From NCBI GenBank assembly GCA_964431205.1, contig CAYSIX010000023.1:1-27740 (forward strand): a stretch of DNA of 27,740 bases. The letters are read 5' to 3'. Below the pieces are notes generated by a model. The model ran no database searches. It worked only from the letters and a program-made list of their open reading frames with translations, and had not been told where the DNA came from. The stretch comes from CAYSIX01 sp964431205 (lineage in GTDB: Bacteria; Planctomycetota; Phycisphaerae; Phycisphaerales; Phycisphaeraceae). A program made the position numbers and the translations under genes. Position 1 is the stretch's first letter. Each line of letters opens with the position of its first letter. Below, piece after piece: positions 7,333 to 16,582 of this stretch.

Positions 7333-9798
7333 ATGCCCCCAGCCCACCCCGCTACCACCCGCCCACTGCTTAAACCACGCGATCGCGTGGGCGCCTACGA
7401 GGTGAGCAGCCAGCTCTCGGCGGGCGATCACTCGGTGGTGTATCGCGCCGAGGACCCGCTGCTGGGACGCGCCATGGTGCTCAAGCAACTGGGATCGTCC
7501 ATGTCGGCCGACGACCCCCGTCGTGGTCGGTTCGAGCGCTGGATCGCTGACCTGCAGTCGGTGGCAAGAGACGAGCCACACCTGATCGCGCCGGTAGAGC
7601 TGATCGACGACCCGCGCGGGCCGTTCCTGCTCGTTCCGTTTGTGAAGGGTGAGTCGCTGGAGCAGCGGCTGATACAACGCGGCGGTCCCGTGCCGCCGGT
7701 GGCGGTCGTCCGCTGGCTTCGAGGCCTGGTGGCCGCGCTGCGGCGCCTGCACGGGGCCGGGCTGTCACACGGGCAGATCAAGCCTTCGCACGTGATCATC
7801 ACGCCCGAGGGCAGCGCCCGCCTGCTGGACGCCGGGTTTCTCGAGGTCGTCGAGGCGGAGGAGGCGGCGTCGTCGGCGGCCGACGCCGCATCGGACTGGC
7901 ACGAGTTGGGGCGGCTGGCGTACGAGCTGCTGGTTGGTCGCTCGGCGTATGAAGACCTCGTCGGAGGATCGCGATCGCGGGAAGGCAGCGCGCACCGAAG
8001 GGGTCGGGGCGATCGGCTGCCCCCGCTGGACCGGATCGAGCCGAACGTGCCCGAGCGACTCCGCCGTCTCGTGGCGAGGCTGCTCGCGTGCGGCCCCGGC
8101 CAGTCCTTGCCCGACCCGCACGGCGTCGAGCGCGAGCTGGCCGCGATCGCCGGCGACGGCGCGCTCGCGAAGGGATCCTCGGTGTCGGGCGGCGCCGCAT
8201 CCGCGGCGCGGCCTGCGCGAGGACCGCGTCGCGCGACACGGCGTCGTCGTGTCGCGACGGCGGTGGCCGTGGCGCTGGGTGTCACGGTGCTCGTGGCGGG
8301 CATCGGGGCCGCGGTCACGTATCACCGGGCACAGCAGGAGCAACGCGAGGTCCGACATCGGCTCGACGAGGCGGATGAGTTGTATCGCGCAGGCCGTTTC
8401 ATGGAGGCCAGGGACATCTACGCGAGGATCGCTGACCAGACGCGGTTCGACGTATCCGCTCGTTATGCGCAAGCCGGGACACGTCGCGCCGAGGCGCGCC
8501 TGGCGCTCGAGGCCGGCCAGTTCGATCGGGCCGAGCGCGCCTTGCGTGACGCCCTGGCGATGGACGTGTTCGATCCGGACCGGTTGCGGGAAGAGCTGGC
8601 CACGGTGAGGGAGCGTGCGGGTGCGGCGGCTCGCCGGGGCGAGGTCGAGGCGGCGCTGCAGGCGGGACGGCTGGACGAGGCCCATCGGTTGCTGGAGAGC
8701 TGGCGGGCGGCGGATCCGTCGGCGGCGAGCGAGGCGTTGATCGAGTCGTTGGCTGTCCGCCTCGAGGCGATTCGGCTGCGATCGGCCGTCGCGGAGGTGG
8801 TGGAGCAGGCCGAGGGGCTGGCAAGAGAGGGTGAACGCGAGGCGGCGATCAAGGTTTTGCAGGAGGCCGAGGCGCGGTACGCCGCGCCGGAGCTTCGCGA
8901 GGCGCTGGATCGACTGCAGCGACGGGCGCTGGTGGAGCAGGCGTTGCGGAGGGCGGAGCGGGCGGAGACCCAGCAACGCTGGGCCGACGCGATCGTCGCG
9001 TACCGGGAGGCCTTGGCCGTGCGGTCGGACCCCGGCATCGAGGCGCGGCTGGAAAGGGTGCAGGCGACGGCCTGGATCGAGCAGGGGCGTCGGCGACTTC
9101 GATCCGGTGATCGACCCGGCGCAATCGACGCGTTCACCCGTGCTCTGGCGTACGGGGGCGGTGACGAGGCGAGGTTCTGGCTCCGTCGTCTGGACGTGAC
9201 CGTCGAGCGTGACCAATTGGTCGCAGCGGGCGACCTGGCGATGGGCGAGGGCGAGTTCGAAGCGGCGATCCGCCACTACACGCGTGCCGCCGCGCTGTCG
9301 TCGTCCGGCACGGTCGACCCCGCCATCCACGAAAGGTTGCGTGAAGCGAAGCTGCAGCATTGGCTGGCGCGGGGCGATCGGCACCTGGCGCGGGAAGAGT
9401 TCGAGGCCGCGCTCGAGGCCTATCGACAGGCGAGACGGGAGGACGATCGTTCCCGTGAAGCTGACGAGGGGGTGCAGCGAGCGCAACGCTGGCTGAGCTA
9501 CCGCGAGCGGTTTGATCGCGGCGATAAGCTGCGTGCCGAGGGGCGGTTCGGGCTCGCCGCCGCCGCGTATCGAGAGGCGCAGGAGCACGTCGACACGCCC
9601 CGAGTTCGTGATCGGCTCGAAGCCGTCGAGTATGAGCACCACGTCGCCCAGGCGTACGTGCTGATGTCAGAGCAACGTTGGGACGCCGCCCGCGCGATGC
9701 TGCAGAACGCGCGTCGCATCCGCGAGACGCAGCAGGTGGAGCGTCTGATCGAAACCGTGAAGCAGGGACAGGCCGACGATGACACGACGATTCGGTGA
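7333..9798 (+). CDS. Membrane pseudokinase with C-terminal TPR-like repeats
   Basis: The 821-residue product begins with a Ser/Thr kinase-like domain (about 20-270). A degenerate glycine loop (LSAGDHSVVYRAEDP), Lys51 in MVLKQL (VAIK position), and an ExLL-type alpha-F/E region can be read. The catalytic loop reads HGQIKPSH at 146-153 instead of HRDLKPSN, so both the catalytic Asp and the metal-binding Asn are replaced. DFG reads DAG (166-168). It is therefore predicted to be catalytically dead. An Arg-rich stretch and one membrane helix (about 308-330) follow, then ~490 residues of Ala/Arg/Glu-rich helical repeats resembling TPRs (for example RAGRFMEARDIYARI and EGEFEAAIRHYTRAA), probably extracytoplasmic. 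The start at 7333 avoids a 50-base overlap with the TadE-like gene, but it lacks a clear ribosome site; an in-frame start at 7240 is possible. It overlaps the next gene by 20 bases, implying co-expression with the Tad genes. Confidence 0.82.
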   Translation: MPPAHPATTRPLLKPRDRVGAYEVSSQLSAGDHSVVYRAEDPLLGRAMVLKQLGSSMSADDPRRGRFERWIADLQSVARDEPHLIAPVELIDDPRGPFLLVPFVKGESLEQRLIQRGGPVPPVAVVRWLRGLVAALRRLHGAGLSHGQIKPSHVIITPEGSARLLDAGFLEVVEAEEAASSAADAASDWHELGRLAYELLVGRSAYEDLVGGSRSREGSAHRRGRGDRLPPLDRIEPNVPERLRRLVARLLACGPGQSLPDPHGVERELAAIAGDGALAKGSSVSGGAASAARPARGPRRATRRRRVATAVAVALGVTVLVAGIGAAVTYHRAQQEQREVRHRLDEADELYRAGRFMEARDIYARIADQTRFDVSARYAQAGTRRAEARLALEAGQFDRAERALRDALAMDVFDPDRLREELATVRERAGAAARRGEVEAALQAGRLDEAHRLLESWRAADPSAASEALIESLAVRLEAIRLRSAVAEVVEQAEGLAREGEREAAIKVLQEAEARYAAPELREALDRLQRRALVEQALRRAERAETQQRWADAIVAYREALAVRSDPGIEARLERVQATAWIEQGRRRLRSGDRPGAIDAFTRALAYGGGDEARFWLRRLDVTVERDQLVAAGDLAMGEGEFEAAIRHYTRAAALSSSGTVDPAIHERLREAKLQHWLARGDRHLAREEFEAALEAYRQARREDDRSREADEGVQRAQRWLSYRERFDRGDKLRAEGRFGLAAAAYREAQEHVDTPRVRDRLEAVEYEHHVAQAYVLMSEQRWDAARAMLQNARRIRETQQVERLIETVKQGQADDDTTIR

Positions 9799-11860
9799 GT
9801 CTGACCGGGGTCGAGGCCAGCGGCGACGCCGTGGCGTGGCGCGGCGGCCCGGCGCGATCCGATACCGCGGCGCGGTCATGATCCTGATGCTGTTCGCGTT
9901 GTTGCTCGTGGCGGGCATGGCGTTCATGCTGTTCAACACCGGCCGGCAGCTCGAGCGTCGTATCGCGACGCAGCACGCCGCGGACGCCGCCGCGCACGGC
10001 GGCGCCGGCTCGGTCGCGCGGGCCTTCAACACGATCGCGATGAACAACGTCACGACGGCCCGCGTGATCGCGGCGATCGCGGTCCTCGACGCGTTGCCGA
10101 TGGCCGTGGACCTGACACTGACCGCGCCGGCCGGTCAGGGGATGACGGAACCCGAAGCGGTGCGTGCGGCGGCGCGGTCCGAACTGCGTGCGGGCGTGAC
10201 CGACGCGTGGTTCGATCGAATGCTGCGCGACCTCCTGGGCCCGGACGCCTCGCGAGAGGCGGCGCAGCGTGAGGCGTCGCTTCGGGCGTTGCACGATCTG
10301 TTTCGCCGCCGTCCCGATCTGCTCTCCGGCGCCACGCGTTACGTTCCGACGCGCGACGCGGCGCGTCAGGCGGGCCTGTGGCAGGCGATGTTCTCCCTGG
10401 ACGCGGTGAGTCGTGCGGCGGCGGACGAGCTTCATCGGCTTGCGCAGCGGACCGCGGATGAACTGGGCCGGGCGGAGCTGTCGTCCGCCGGCCAGGCATG
10501 GCTGCTGCCGGGTCACGCCGACGCCATGGTGCTGCGTCGCGGGGTGTTCGATGACTATGAGCGTCCGGTCAAGCACGGGTTGCTTCCGGGCGCGGACCGT
10601 CGGACACCGCTCGCCGCCGATGACCTGACGCGTGGCTTCGGCGTCGTGGATCACCCCGAGTTTCGCCGGGGGCCGTTCGACACGCTCTTTGGTTGGCGGC
10701 GTGCGGCGGCCGACGATCGCCCCGACACGCCCACGGCTCCGTGGGCAGATCCGCCGACCCCCTCGCCGCCGGCCGGATCTCCCGATGGCGCCGCCTATCA
10801 GGTGTACGGCCCATTCGACTGGTTGATCCGTAAGATCCCGACGAGCCCGTACGATCGGCTGCGCGATCGCGTCGACACCCTGGCGCGGATCAAGCTTGGC
10901 TACCTCTGGGCGGGGGGTGACGCCCGTGACGTGGTCGCTCCCGGCTGGGAGGTCGACATCCTCTACGACGATGAGCGATCAACCGACGCCGGTGATCGGT
11001 ACGCCCGCGGGCTGCCGACGGATGAGATTCGAGAAACGATGTTTCTGGTCGGGGAGATCAAGTCGCGCGTCGCCGACGACCGTGGCCTGGCGGAGAATTG
11101 CGGCCGAACGTGGAACACGATCGATCGCACGACGGGAGACGCGCCGCACCTGCTCGTCGTGCCGGGATGGCATGACCCGGCCGACGGGCCTCCCGTGGAC
11201 CTGGCCACGACCGGCTCGATCCGATGGCGTCACGTCGGCGGCCACGTGTGGCGGCTCTCGGCCACCTACCGGACCGATCCGACCGGCCCGGACCGCGGCG
11301 GCGACCCCTCGATCGGCCTTGATCCGCGGCCCAGCCTTGACGGCTTTGCCGCACAAACGGTCTATTGGGAGATCGACTTCCTGCTCGTCGGCGTCAACAC
11401 GGGGCCACGGCTCACCGTCGCAAACCCTTTCGCCGACTTCGACCGCACCGCGCCCGATGCGCCGGCGCCCATCGATCTCGACCATGACCGATTGGAGCCA
11501 TTGAACTCGACCCGTACCCGCCGGTTCGATTTTCTCGCCGTCGCGCGACAGCCGAACGACTCGGCGCTGTGGCCGAGCCTCTTCGATCGCGCTCGTGTGA
11601 GCGAGCACATGACCGCGCTGGCCCAGGCCGTGGTATTCAACGATCACTCGGCCGACCTGTGGACGCAGGCCTGGCGCGTGCGGCTTGAGCCGGTCCGCGA
11701 CATCGACGAGTGGGTCGGGGTGGCGGCGTCGGCGCTGGACAACGAGCCGCTGATGCCCGGCGTGGACCGGCGCGACCGGGAGGCGATTGACGACGCGCTG
11801 CGAGCCATCGAGCCGTTGAGCGCGTTCCTGTTCACCGATCCCGCCGGGGAGACGCGATGA
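9779..11860 (+). CDS. TadG-like Flp pilus assembly protein (large)
   Basis: This 693-residue protein has a basic N terminus, one hydrophobic helix (about 33-53) and immediately after it the segment RIATQHAADAAAHGGAGSVA. The last matches the putative Flp pilus-assembly TadE/G-like N-terminal domain, in which a helix is followed by an Asp-Ala-Ala-rich stretch. The remaining ~600 residues form a large extracytoplasmic domain with no motif I recognise; no von Willebrand A signature is visible. The start overlaps the pseudokinase gene by 20 bases with a GGGACAGG ribosome-like site upstream, and the stop overlaps the next gene (ATGA), so expression is tightly coupled. It is probably a surface or periplasmic pilus-associated factor. 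Confidence 0.72.
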   Translation: MTRRFGESDRGRGQRRRRGVARRPGAIRYRGAVMILMLFALLLVAGMAFMLFNTGRQLERRIATQHAADAAAHGGAGSVARAFNTIAMNNVTTARVIAAIAVLDALPMAVDLTLTAPAGQGMTEPEAVRAAARSELRAGVTDAWFDRMLRDLLGPDASREAAQREASLRALHDLFRRRPDLLSGATRYVPTRDAARQAGLWQAMFSLDAVSRAAADELHRLAQRTADELGRAELSSAGQAWLLPGHADAMVLRRGVFDDYERPVKHGLLPGADRRTPLAADDLTRGFGVVDHPEFRRGPFDTLFGWRRAAADDRPDTPTAPWADPPTPSPPAGSPDGAAYQVYGPFDWLIRKIPTSPYDRLRDRVDTLARIKLGYLWAGGDARDVVAPGWEVDILYDDERSTDAGDRYARGLPTDEIRETMFLVGEIKSRVADDRGLAENCGRTWNTIDRTTGDAPHLLVVPGWHDPADGPPVDLATTGSIRWRHVGGHVWRLSATYRTDPTGPDRGGDPSIGLDPRPSLDGFAAQTVYWEIDFLLVGVNTGPRLTVANPFADFDRTAPDAPAPIDLDHDRLEPLNSTRTRRFDFLAVARQPNDSALWPSLFDRARVSEHMTALAQAVVFNDHSADLWTQAWRVRLEPVRDIDEWVGVAASALDNEPLMPGVDRRDREAIDDALRAIEPLSAFLFTDPAGETR

Positions 11861-12621
11861 CTCTTCGTCACCGAGCCCGAGGTGTGAGCCCGGCCGCGGG
11901 GTGTTCCGGTCGGCGGCGCGGCGCGGTGATGGTCGAAACCGTGTTGGCGATGCCGGTGCTGCTCGCCGCGTTTGTGCTGATGTTCTGGGTGGGGCGGGTC
12001 ATGGTGCAATCGCAGCGCGCGACGATGCTCGAACGCGACGCAGCGTGGCGGGTGACGGTCGAAGCGGATGCCGCGACACAATCGCACGCGAGCCTGAACG
12101 ACGACGCGCAATGGCTCGACCCCCGCGAGCTGAATCGACTCTTCCATGCCGGGCGGGCGTTCGACATCGACGTCGAGGTGGAGCGCGCGCCGTTGTACGG
12201 CGCGCCGCGCGTATGGCAGGACCGGGCTCGATGGCGTTCGCTGGCGGCGGAGCAGTACCTGGCCACGCTCTTCGAGGAGCTTCCCGCGGCGGTTCAGATC
12301 GACGTGCGCATTCGCCACGGCGAAGGCGGAGCCGGCGGGGCCCGCCGCTCAGTCGATCGCGTCGCCCGGCGGCTCGACGGCGCCTGGCACTACACGCAAC
12401 CCAACGTCGATCGATCCGGCACACGCGATCCGCGCTGGCACGTCGAGCCGTTGCACGTGCTTCGGGACCGATACCTGGCGGGGCTGGACCGCGAGCTGAG
12501 TGCGCTGGTGTTGAGCGGCAATCCGGTGGCCGCCGCGCTGCGGGAGATTTGTGTGGCGGCGCCGGCCTATCGGGGGCCCGATCTCGGGTCAGTTCGCGTC
12601 GACTCGATCGAGCCGCATTAG
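11857..12621 (+). CDS. TadE-like pseudopilin, second copy
   Basis: This 254-residue product begins with a basic leader ending SGRRRG, followed by AVMVETVLAMPVLLAAFVLMFWVG (about 23-46). Glu27 lies at +5 after Gly22, the TadE/prepilin pattern. The remaining ~200 residues are extracytoplasmic and unrecognised. Its ATG overlaps the stop of the TadG-like gene by 4 bp, so it is the last gene of the Tad-type unit. Its stop lies 45 bases before the convergent recX stop. I see no classical terminator in that gap. Confidence 0.75.
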   Translation: MTLRHRARGVSPAAGCSGRRRGAVMVETVLAMPVLLAAFVLMFWVGRVMVQSQRATMLERDAAWRVTVEADAATQSHASLNDDAQWLDPRELNRLFHAGRAFDIDVEVERAPLYGAPRVWQDRARWRSLAAEQYLATLFEELPAAVQIDVRIRHGEGGAGGARRSVDRVARRLDGAWHYTQPNVDRSGTRDPRWHVEPLHVLRDRYLAGLDRELSALVLSGNPVAAALREICVAAPAYRGPDLGSVRVDSIEPH

Positions 12622-12666
12622 CTCGGCCGGGCTGGCCTTCAGGATGGAGCGTGGCCGCGTGGCGGG

Positions 12667-13329
12667 CTATCGCGTCGCCGACGGGTTCGGCTCATCCGCC
12701 AGGCGCCGCATGGCGTAGTCGATCGCGTCCGAGTCGAACCCACGGCGGGCCAGCAACCCGTAAACCCGTCGCTTGCGCGTCGTCGGCTCCAACCGGCCAA
12801 GTTGCCGCCACCGTTGTCGCGCCAGGTCTGCCGCCTGCTCCGCGGCTTCGCTCGCGTCCGACCCCGAGCGCACCAGCTCCTCGGCCAGCTCAACCGCGAT
12901 CCCACGCTGAATCAGCTTCTGCTTCAGCAGCCGCGGGCCCGCCGGCCTCTGCCGCCGCGTCTCCCGGATCAACGCCTCGCCCAGCGCCCGGTCGTCGAGC
13001 ACGCCGAGTTCAGTGAGTCGATCGAGCACGCGCCGACGAACGTTTCCGCCATGACCCAGCTCGGCCAGCTTGTGGTCCAGCCGCTTCGTGCTCATCGCGC
13101 GCCGGTTGATCCGGTTCATCGCGTCGCGCATCGCCTTGTCATAGGCCGCAGCTTCGCGCAATCGCTCCAGCAACGCCTCATCGACCGCGTCCCCCACGCT
13201 CAGGCTCATCGCGTCCACCGTAGTAAGGTTCAGCGTCACGGCCGCGCGACCATCGACCTTGATCGTGGCGCGGTCGCCGCGTCGGGTCGGCGTGATGGCG
13301 GTGATGCGGCGGGCCTCTTCCATCGGCAT
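12667..13329 (-). CDS. recX: RecX family regulatory protein
   Basis: RecX binds RecA filaments and limits their extension. The product (220 residues from 13329) shows the three-helix RecX repeats: RINRRAMSTKRLDHKLAELG, VLDRLTELGVLDDRALGEALI, and GPRLLKQKLIQRGIAVELAEELV, with a C-terminal RRGFDSDAIDYAMRRL. Length and repeat order fit the family. In-frame ATGs exist at 13335, 13329 and 13323. An AGGATGG stretch just upstream serves 13329 or 13323 best. recA is not in the window. The 116 bases between this start and the divergent esterase contain a GACGCG/CGCGTC inverted repeat at 13383-13399, but no promoter I can defend. Confidence 0.9.
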   Translation of the reverse strand: MPMEEARRITAITPTRRGDRATIKVDGRAAVTLNLTTVDAMSLSVGDAVDEALLERLREAAAYDKAMRDAMNRINRRAMSTKRLDHKLAELGHGGNVRRRVLDRLTELGVLDDRALGEALIRETRRQRPAGPRLLKQKLIQRGIAVELAEELVRSGSDASEAAEQAADLARQRWRQLGRLEPTTRKRRVYGLLARRGFDSDAIDYAMRRLADEPNPSATR

Positions 13330-13445
13330 TACCATCCTATCGCGCCGGGCGCCTCGGTCCGCGGCACGGAAGACGCGGGGCGACGCGACCGGCGCGTCGT
13401 CAAGAGCATCCGCAGCACAGCGGCGAAACGGTCAAGGAGCAGCGC

Positions 13446-14240
13446 ATGGCTTGGATGGAGTGTCGTTTCCGTTCGGAGGTCCTGCAGTTGTCCACGGCGG
13501 CGAGCGTGTTGCTGCCGCGGAACGGAGAGGCAGACGAGAACGCTGACCGCAACCGCGACGACGCCACGGGCGACAGCGGCTTCCCGACGCTCTGGCTGCT
13601 GCACGGGCTATCCGATGACCACACGGCGTGGCTGCGCCGCACGTCCCTGGAACGGTACGTCGGGTCGCACAACCTGGCGGTGGTGATGCCGGCCGTCCAT
13701 CGCAGCTTCTACAACGACATGCACTCCGGCCTGCGGTACTGGACCTTTCTCAGCGAGGAGCTGCCCACGCTGATGCGGTCGTGGTTCCGTCTGAGCGCCG
13801 AACGATCGGACAACTTCGTCGCCGGGCTCTCGATGGGCGGATACGGGGCGTTCAAGTGGGCGCTGCGCCGGCCGGAGCTGTTCACCGCCGCCGCGAGCCT
13901 CTCTGGCGCCTTGGACATGGCCACGCACGTTCGGACGGGCGAGCGGGTGGACCGCGAAGAGTGGCGATGGATGTTCGGCGAGCCGGAACAGGTCCGCGGC
14001 AGCGACAACGACTTGCTGGCGCTTCTGGACCGCATCGCCGCCCGACCCGGTGCGTGCCCGTCCCTCTACCAGTGTTGCGGCACCGGGGACTTCCTCTACC
14101 AGCACAACCTCACGTTTCGCGATCGCGCCCGCAAGCTCAGCCTTCCGCTGACCTACGAAGAGCACGCGGGCGAGGGCCACGAGTGGGGCTACTGGGATCG
14201 GATGATCCAGCGGGTGCTGGCGTGGCTGCCGCTCGACTGA
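13446..14240 (+). CDS. Esterase D/EstA-like alpha/beta hydrolase
   Basis: This 264-residue serine hydrolase is of the esterase D (S-formylglutathione hydrolase/tributyrin esterase) family. The nucleophile elbow GLSMGGYGA places Ser129. The likely acid is Asp215 in GTGDFLY and the likely base His245 in GEGHEWGYW. The oxyanion-hole segment LLHGLSDDHTAW (51-62) and MPAVHRSFYNDM also fit this family. No signal peptide is visible, so it is probably cytoplasmic. AAGGAG six bases before the ATG at 13446 fixes the start. Substrates could be short acyl esters, including acetylated sugars, but the sequence does not decide this. It precedes the lacI-1 module but is separated from it by a 234-bp regulatory region. 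Confidence 0.88.
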   Translation: MAWMECRFRSEVLQLSTAASVLLPRNGEADENADRNRDDATGDSGFPTLWLLHGLSDDHTAWLRRTSLERYVGSHNLAVVMPAVHRSFYNDMHSGLRYWTFLSEELPTLMRSWFRLSAERSDNFVAGLSMGGYGAFKWALRRPELFTAAASLSGALDMATHVRTGERVDREEWRWMFGEPEQVRGSDNDLLALLDRIAARPGACPSLYQCCGTGDFLYQHNLTFRDRARKLSLPLTYEEHAGEGHEWGYWDRMIQRVLAWLPLD

Positions 14241-14322
14241 GGCCGCATCGCGGGCGTCACGAACCACAAAACTTTGTTACTCAAAGGCTTACGAGCTCAA
14301 CCGGGGCGCACAAAAAGGCGGA

Positions 14323-14333
14323 GAAACAGTTAC
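14323..14333. promoter_or_regulatory. Upstream LacI-type operator candidate
   Basis: GAAACAGTTAC is an 11-bp near-palindrome (reverse complement GTAACTGTTTC), with one mismatched pair besides the central base. It is almost the mirror image of the site at 14438-14448. The centres, 14328 and 14443, are 115 bp apart, close to 11 turns of B-DNA, which suits looping by a tetrameric or bridged regulator. It is inferred to be an auxiliary operator of lacI-1. Confidence 0.55.
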
Positions 14334-14340
14334 ATTCGTT

Positions 14341-14357
14341 GGTTCAGCCCTTGAACC
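14341..14357. repeat. Inverted repeat GGTTCA-N5-TGAACC between the operator candidates
   Basis: The perfect 6-bp arms GGTTCA (14341-14346) and TGAACC (14352-14357) flank GCCCT. It could be a binding site for a second regulator or a short hairpin after the esterase gene. There is no T-tract, so it is not called a terminator. Confidence 0.4.
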
Positions 14358-14403
14358 GCTGATTTCTCGGGGCGAATTATTCAAATAACAGGCAAGTGAG
14401 GCC

Positions 14404-14431
14404 TTGACAGGATCGCCGCCGCTTGGATAAT
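14404..14431 (+). promoter_or_regulatory. Sigma-70-type promoter of lacI-1
   Basis: TTGACA at 14404-14409 is followed after 16 bases by GATAAT at 14426-14431: six of six and five of six consensus matches in an otherwise GC-rich genome. Transcription would start near 14438, exactly where the GTAACAGTTTC operator candidate begins, so a bound repressor would block initiation. The leader to the lacI-1 ATG is about 37 bases. Confidence 0.75.
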
Positions 14432-14437
14432 TGTAGT

Positions 14438-14448
14438 GTAACAGTTTC
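14438..14448. promoter_or_regulatory. LacI-type operator candidate at the lacI-1 transcription start
   Basis: GTAACAGTTTC is a near-palindrome directly downstream of the -10 box. It shares ACAGTTTC with the lacI-2 leader (18322-18329) and is nearly the reverse complement of the site at 14323-14333. The position suggests autorepression of lacI-1 and the genes behind it. Confidence 0.6.
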
Positions 14449-14474
14449 TTCGCCGCCTCTGGTCGGGAGCTTCC

Positions 14475-15533
14475 ATGTCCACCATCCGACAGGTCGCGCG
14501 TGAAGCCGGCGTCTCGATCGCCACGGTGTCGCGCGTGCTCAACAGCAACCCGTCGGTCAGCCCCGACGTCGAGAGCCGCGTGCTCGAGGTCGTCAACCGG
14601 GTCGGCTACGTCTCGGCCGTCGGCAGACGGCAGACGAACTACATCGCGCTGGCCTACACCGGCCCGGCGTCGCTGGGCTCGCCCTACGACGCCGCCCTCT
14701 GCGAGGGCATGAGCCTTGCCATGGCCGAGACCACCTTCGACCTGGTCATGATCAACCTCCGCCGCGACAAGCAGCCCGGCGAGACCTACACCCAGCTCTT
14801 CCACCGCAAGGGGATTCGCGGCGTGATCGTCCGGACCACGACCGAGTCGCGAAACCTCTGCGTCGAGATCAGCCGCGAGGGCTTCCCCGCGATCGTCGTC
14901 GCCGACCGCTTCGATGAGCCCGAGGTCAGCTACGTGTACGGCGACTCCGAACCGACCACACGCCAGGCCGTCGCGCACCTGATCGAGCTGGGCCACCGTC
15001 GGATCGGTTTCGCTTTCAATCACGTTGACGATCATGACCACACCGACCGCCTGCGCGCTTACCGCAGCGCGTTGGCCGAGCACGATCTGCCCTTCGATGA
15101 GCGTCTGCTTTTCCGGACCCCGGCGAGCCGACCCGACGGCGCGCAGATCATGCGGCAGCTGATGACGATGCCCGATCGGCCGACGGCCTTGTTCGTCGCC
15201 GACCCGCTGCTGGCCGTCGGTGCGATCAACCACGCCCACGAGATGGGCCTGGCCGTTCCCGAAGAGGTCTCGATCGTCGGCTTCGACGACACGGACGTGC
15301 GCGACAACGTGTACCCGCGGATGACCGCCGTCTGCCAGGACGCGCAGCGGATCGGGTACGAGGCGTTCATGGCCCTGACCCAGACGCTGCTGCCCCGTCA
15401 GGCGCCGGTCGTGCGCAAGGCGTTGCCGACCTGGTTCGAGATCCACGACACCAGCGGCCCGCCGATGTCCACGCCGCAGCAGGTGCTGCCCAACGGCGCG
15501 AGGCTGGTCCCCGCCGCCGCGCCGGCGGGTTGA
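14475..15533 (+). CDS. LacI-family transcriptional regulator 1 (short-hinge type)
   Basis: This 352-residue regulator has an N-terminal LacI helix-turn-helix (TIRQVAREAGVSIATVSRVLN at 3-23) and a periplasmic-binding-protein-like sensor domain ending in the typical VSIVGFDDTDVRDNVYPRMTAV segment. Between GY (44-45) and the first sensor strand (YIALAYTG) there are only ten residues, about five fewer than in E. coli PurR, and no ARSL-like hinge-helix motif. GGGAG five bases before the ATG supports the start. It is a clear paralog of lacI-2 at 18389-19453: both share RDKxPxETYxQ, IxRTxT, DHDHxDR, and a C-terminal LPxGxR motif. It heads the module with the pseudopilin and GH16 gene, so it probably senses a sugar released by those enzymes and controls its own unit. 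Confidence 0.92.
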   Translation: MSTIRQVAREAGVSIATVSRVLNSNPSVSPDVESRVLEVVNRVGYVSAVGRRQTNYIALAYTGPASLGSPYDAALCEGMSLAMAETTFDLVMINLRRDKQPGETYTQLFHRKGIRGVIVRTTTESRNLCVEISREGFPAIVVADRFDEPEVSYVYGDSEPTTRQAVAHLIELGHRRIGFAFNHVDDHDHTDRLRAYRSALAEHDLPFDERLLFRTPASRPDGAQIMRQLMTMPDRPTALFVADPLLAVGAINHAHEMGLAVPEEVSIVGFDDTDVRDNVYPRMTAVCQDAQRIGYEAFMALTQTLLPRQAPVVRKALPTWFEIHDTSGPPMSTPQQVLPNGARLVPAAAPAG

Positions 15534-15567
15534 CGTCGTGGCCGGCCGGAACACCGGCCGGGCGACG
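15534..15567 (+). terminator. Strong hairpin directly after lacI-1 (attenuator or terminator without T-tract)
   Basis: CCGGCCGG (15542-15549) and CCGGCCGG (15554-15561) pair around an AACA loop, extended outside by CGTCG (15534-15538) with CGACG (15563-15567). It begins at the base after the lacI-1 stop. No T-run follows, so it may lower readthrough into the pseudopilin gene or stabilise the 3' end of a processed lacI-1 mRNA rather than end transcription fully. Confidence 0.55.
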
Positions 15568-15618
15568 ACCCCCTTCGCGGGTTCGCCCAACGGCGAGTCG
15601 GCGAATTGAACAGAAGCG

Positions 15619-15636
15619 GGCTCCGGTTCCGGAGCC
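15619..15636. repeat. Palindrome GGCTCCGG-TT-CCGGAGCC in the pseudopilin leader
   Basis: Perfect 8-bp arms lie around TT, 48 bases before the pseudopilin ATG and after the lacI-1 hairpin. It may be an mRNA stem-loop or a protein-binding dyad. Together with the preceding hairpin it suggests that the pseudopilin gene is expressed at a different level from lacI-1. Confidence 0.4.
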
Positions 15637-15684
15637 GGACCACGATGGTTGGCCCGCACGTCACCGGGCCGGAAGGAGCGAATC

Positions 15685-16536
<852 letters not shown>

Positions 16537-16582
16537 CTCGTTCCGTGAATCGTTGAGCCCGAAACGGCCCGGAGGCGAACCG

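Noticed and set aside
7765..9642. A 625-codon minus-strand frame opposite the pseudokinase gene
   Set aside because: No domain is recognisable, composition is low-complexity Arg/Leu/Gln, and the plus-strand frame has clear kinase-like and helical-repeat sequence.
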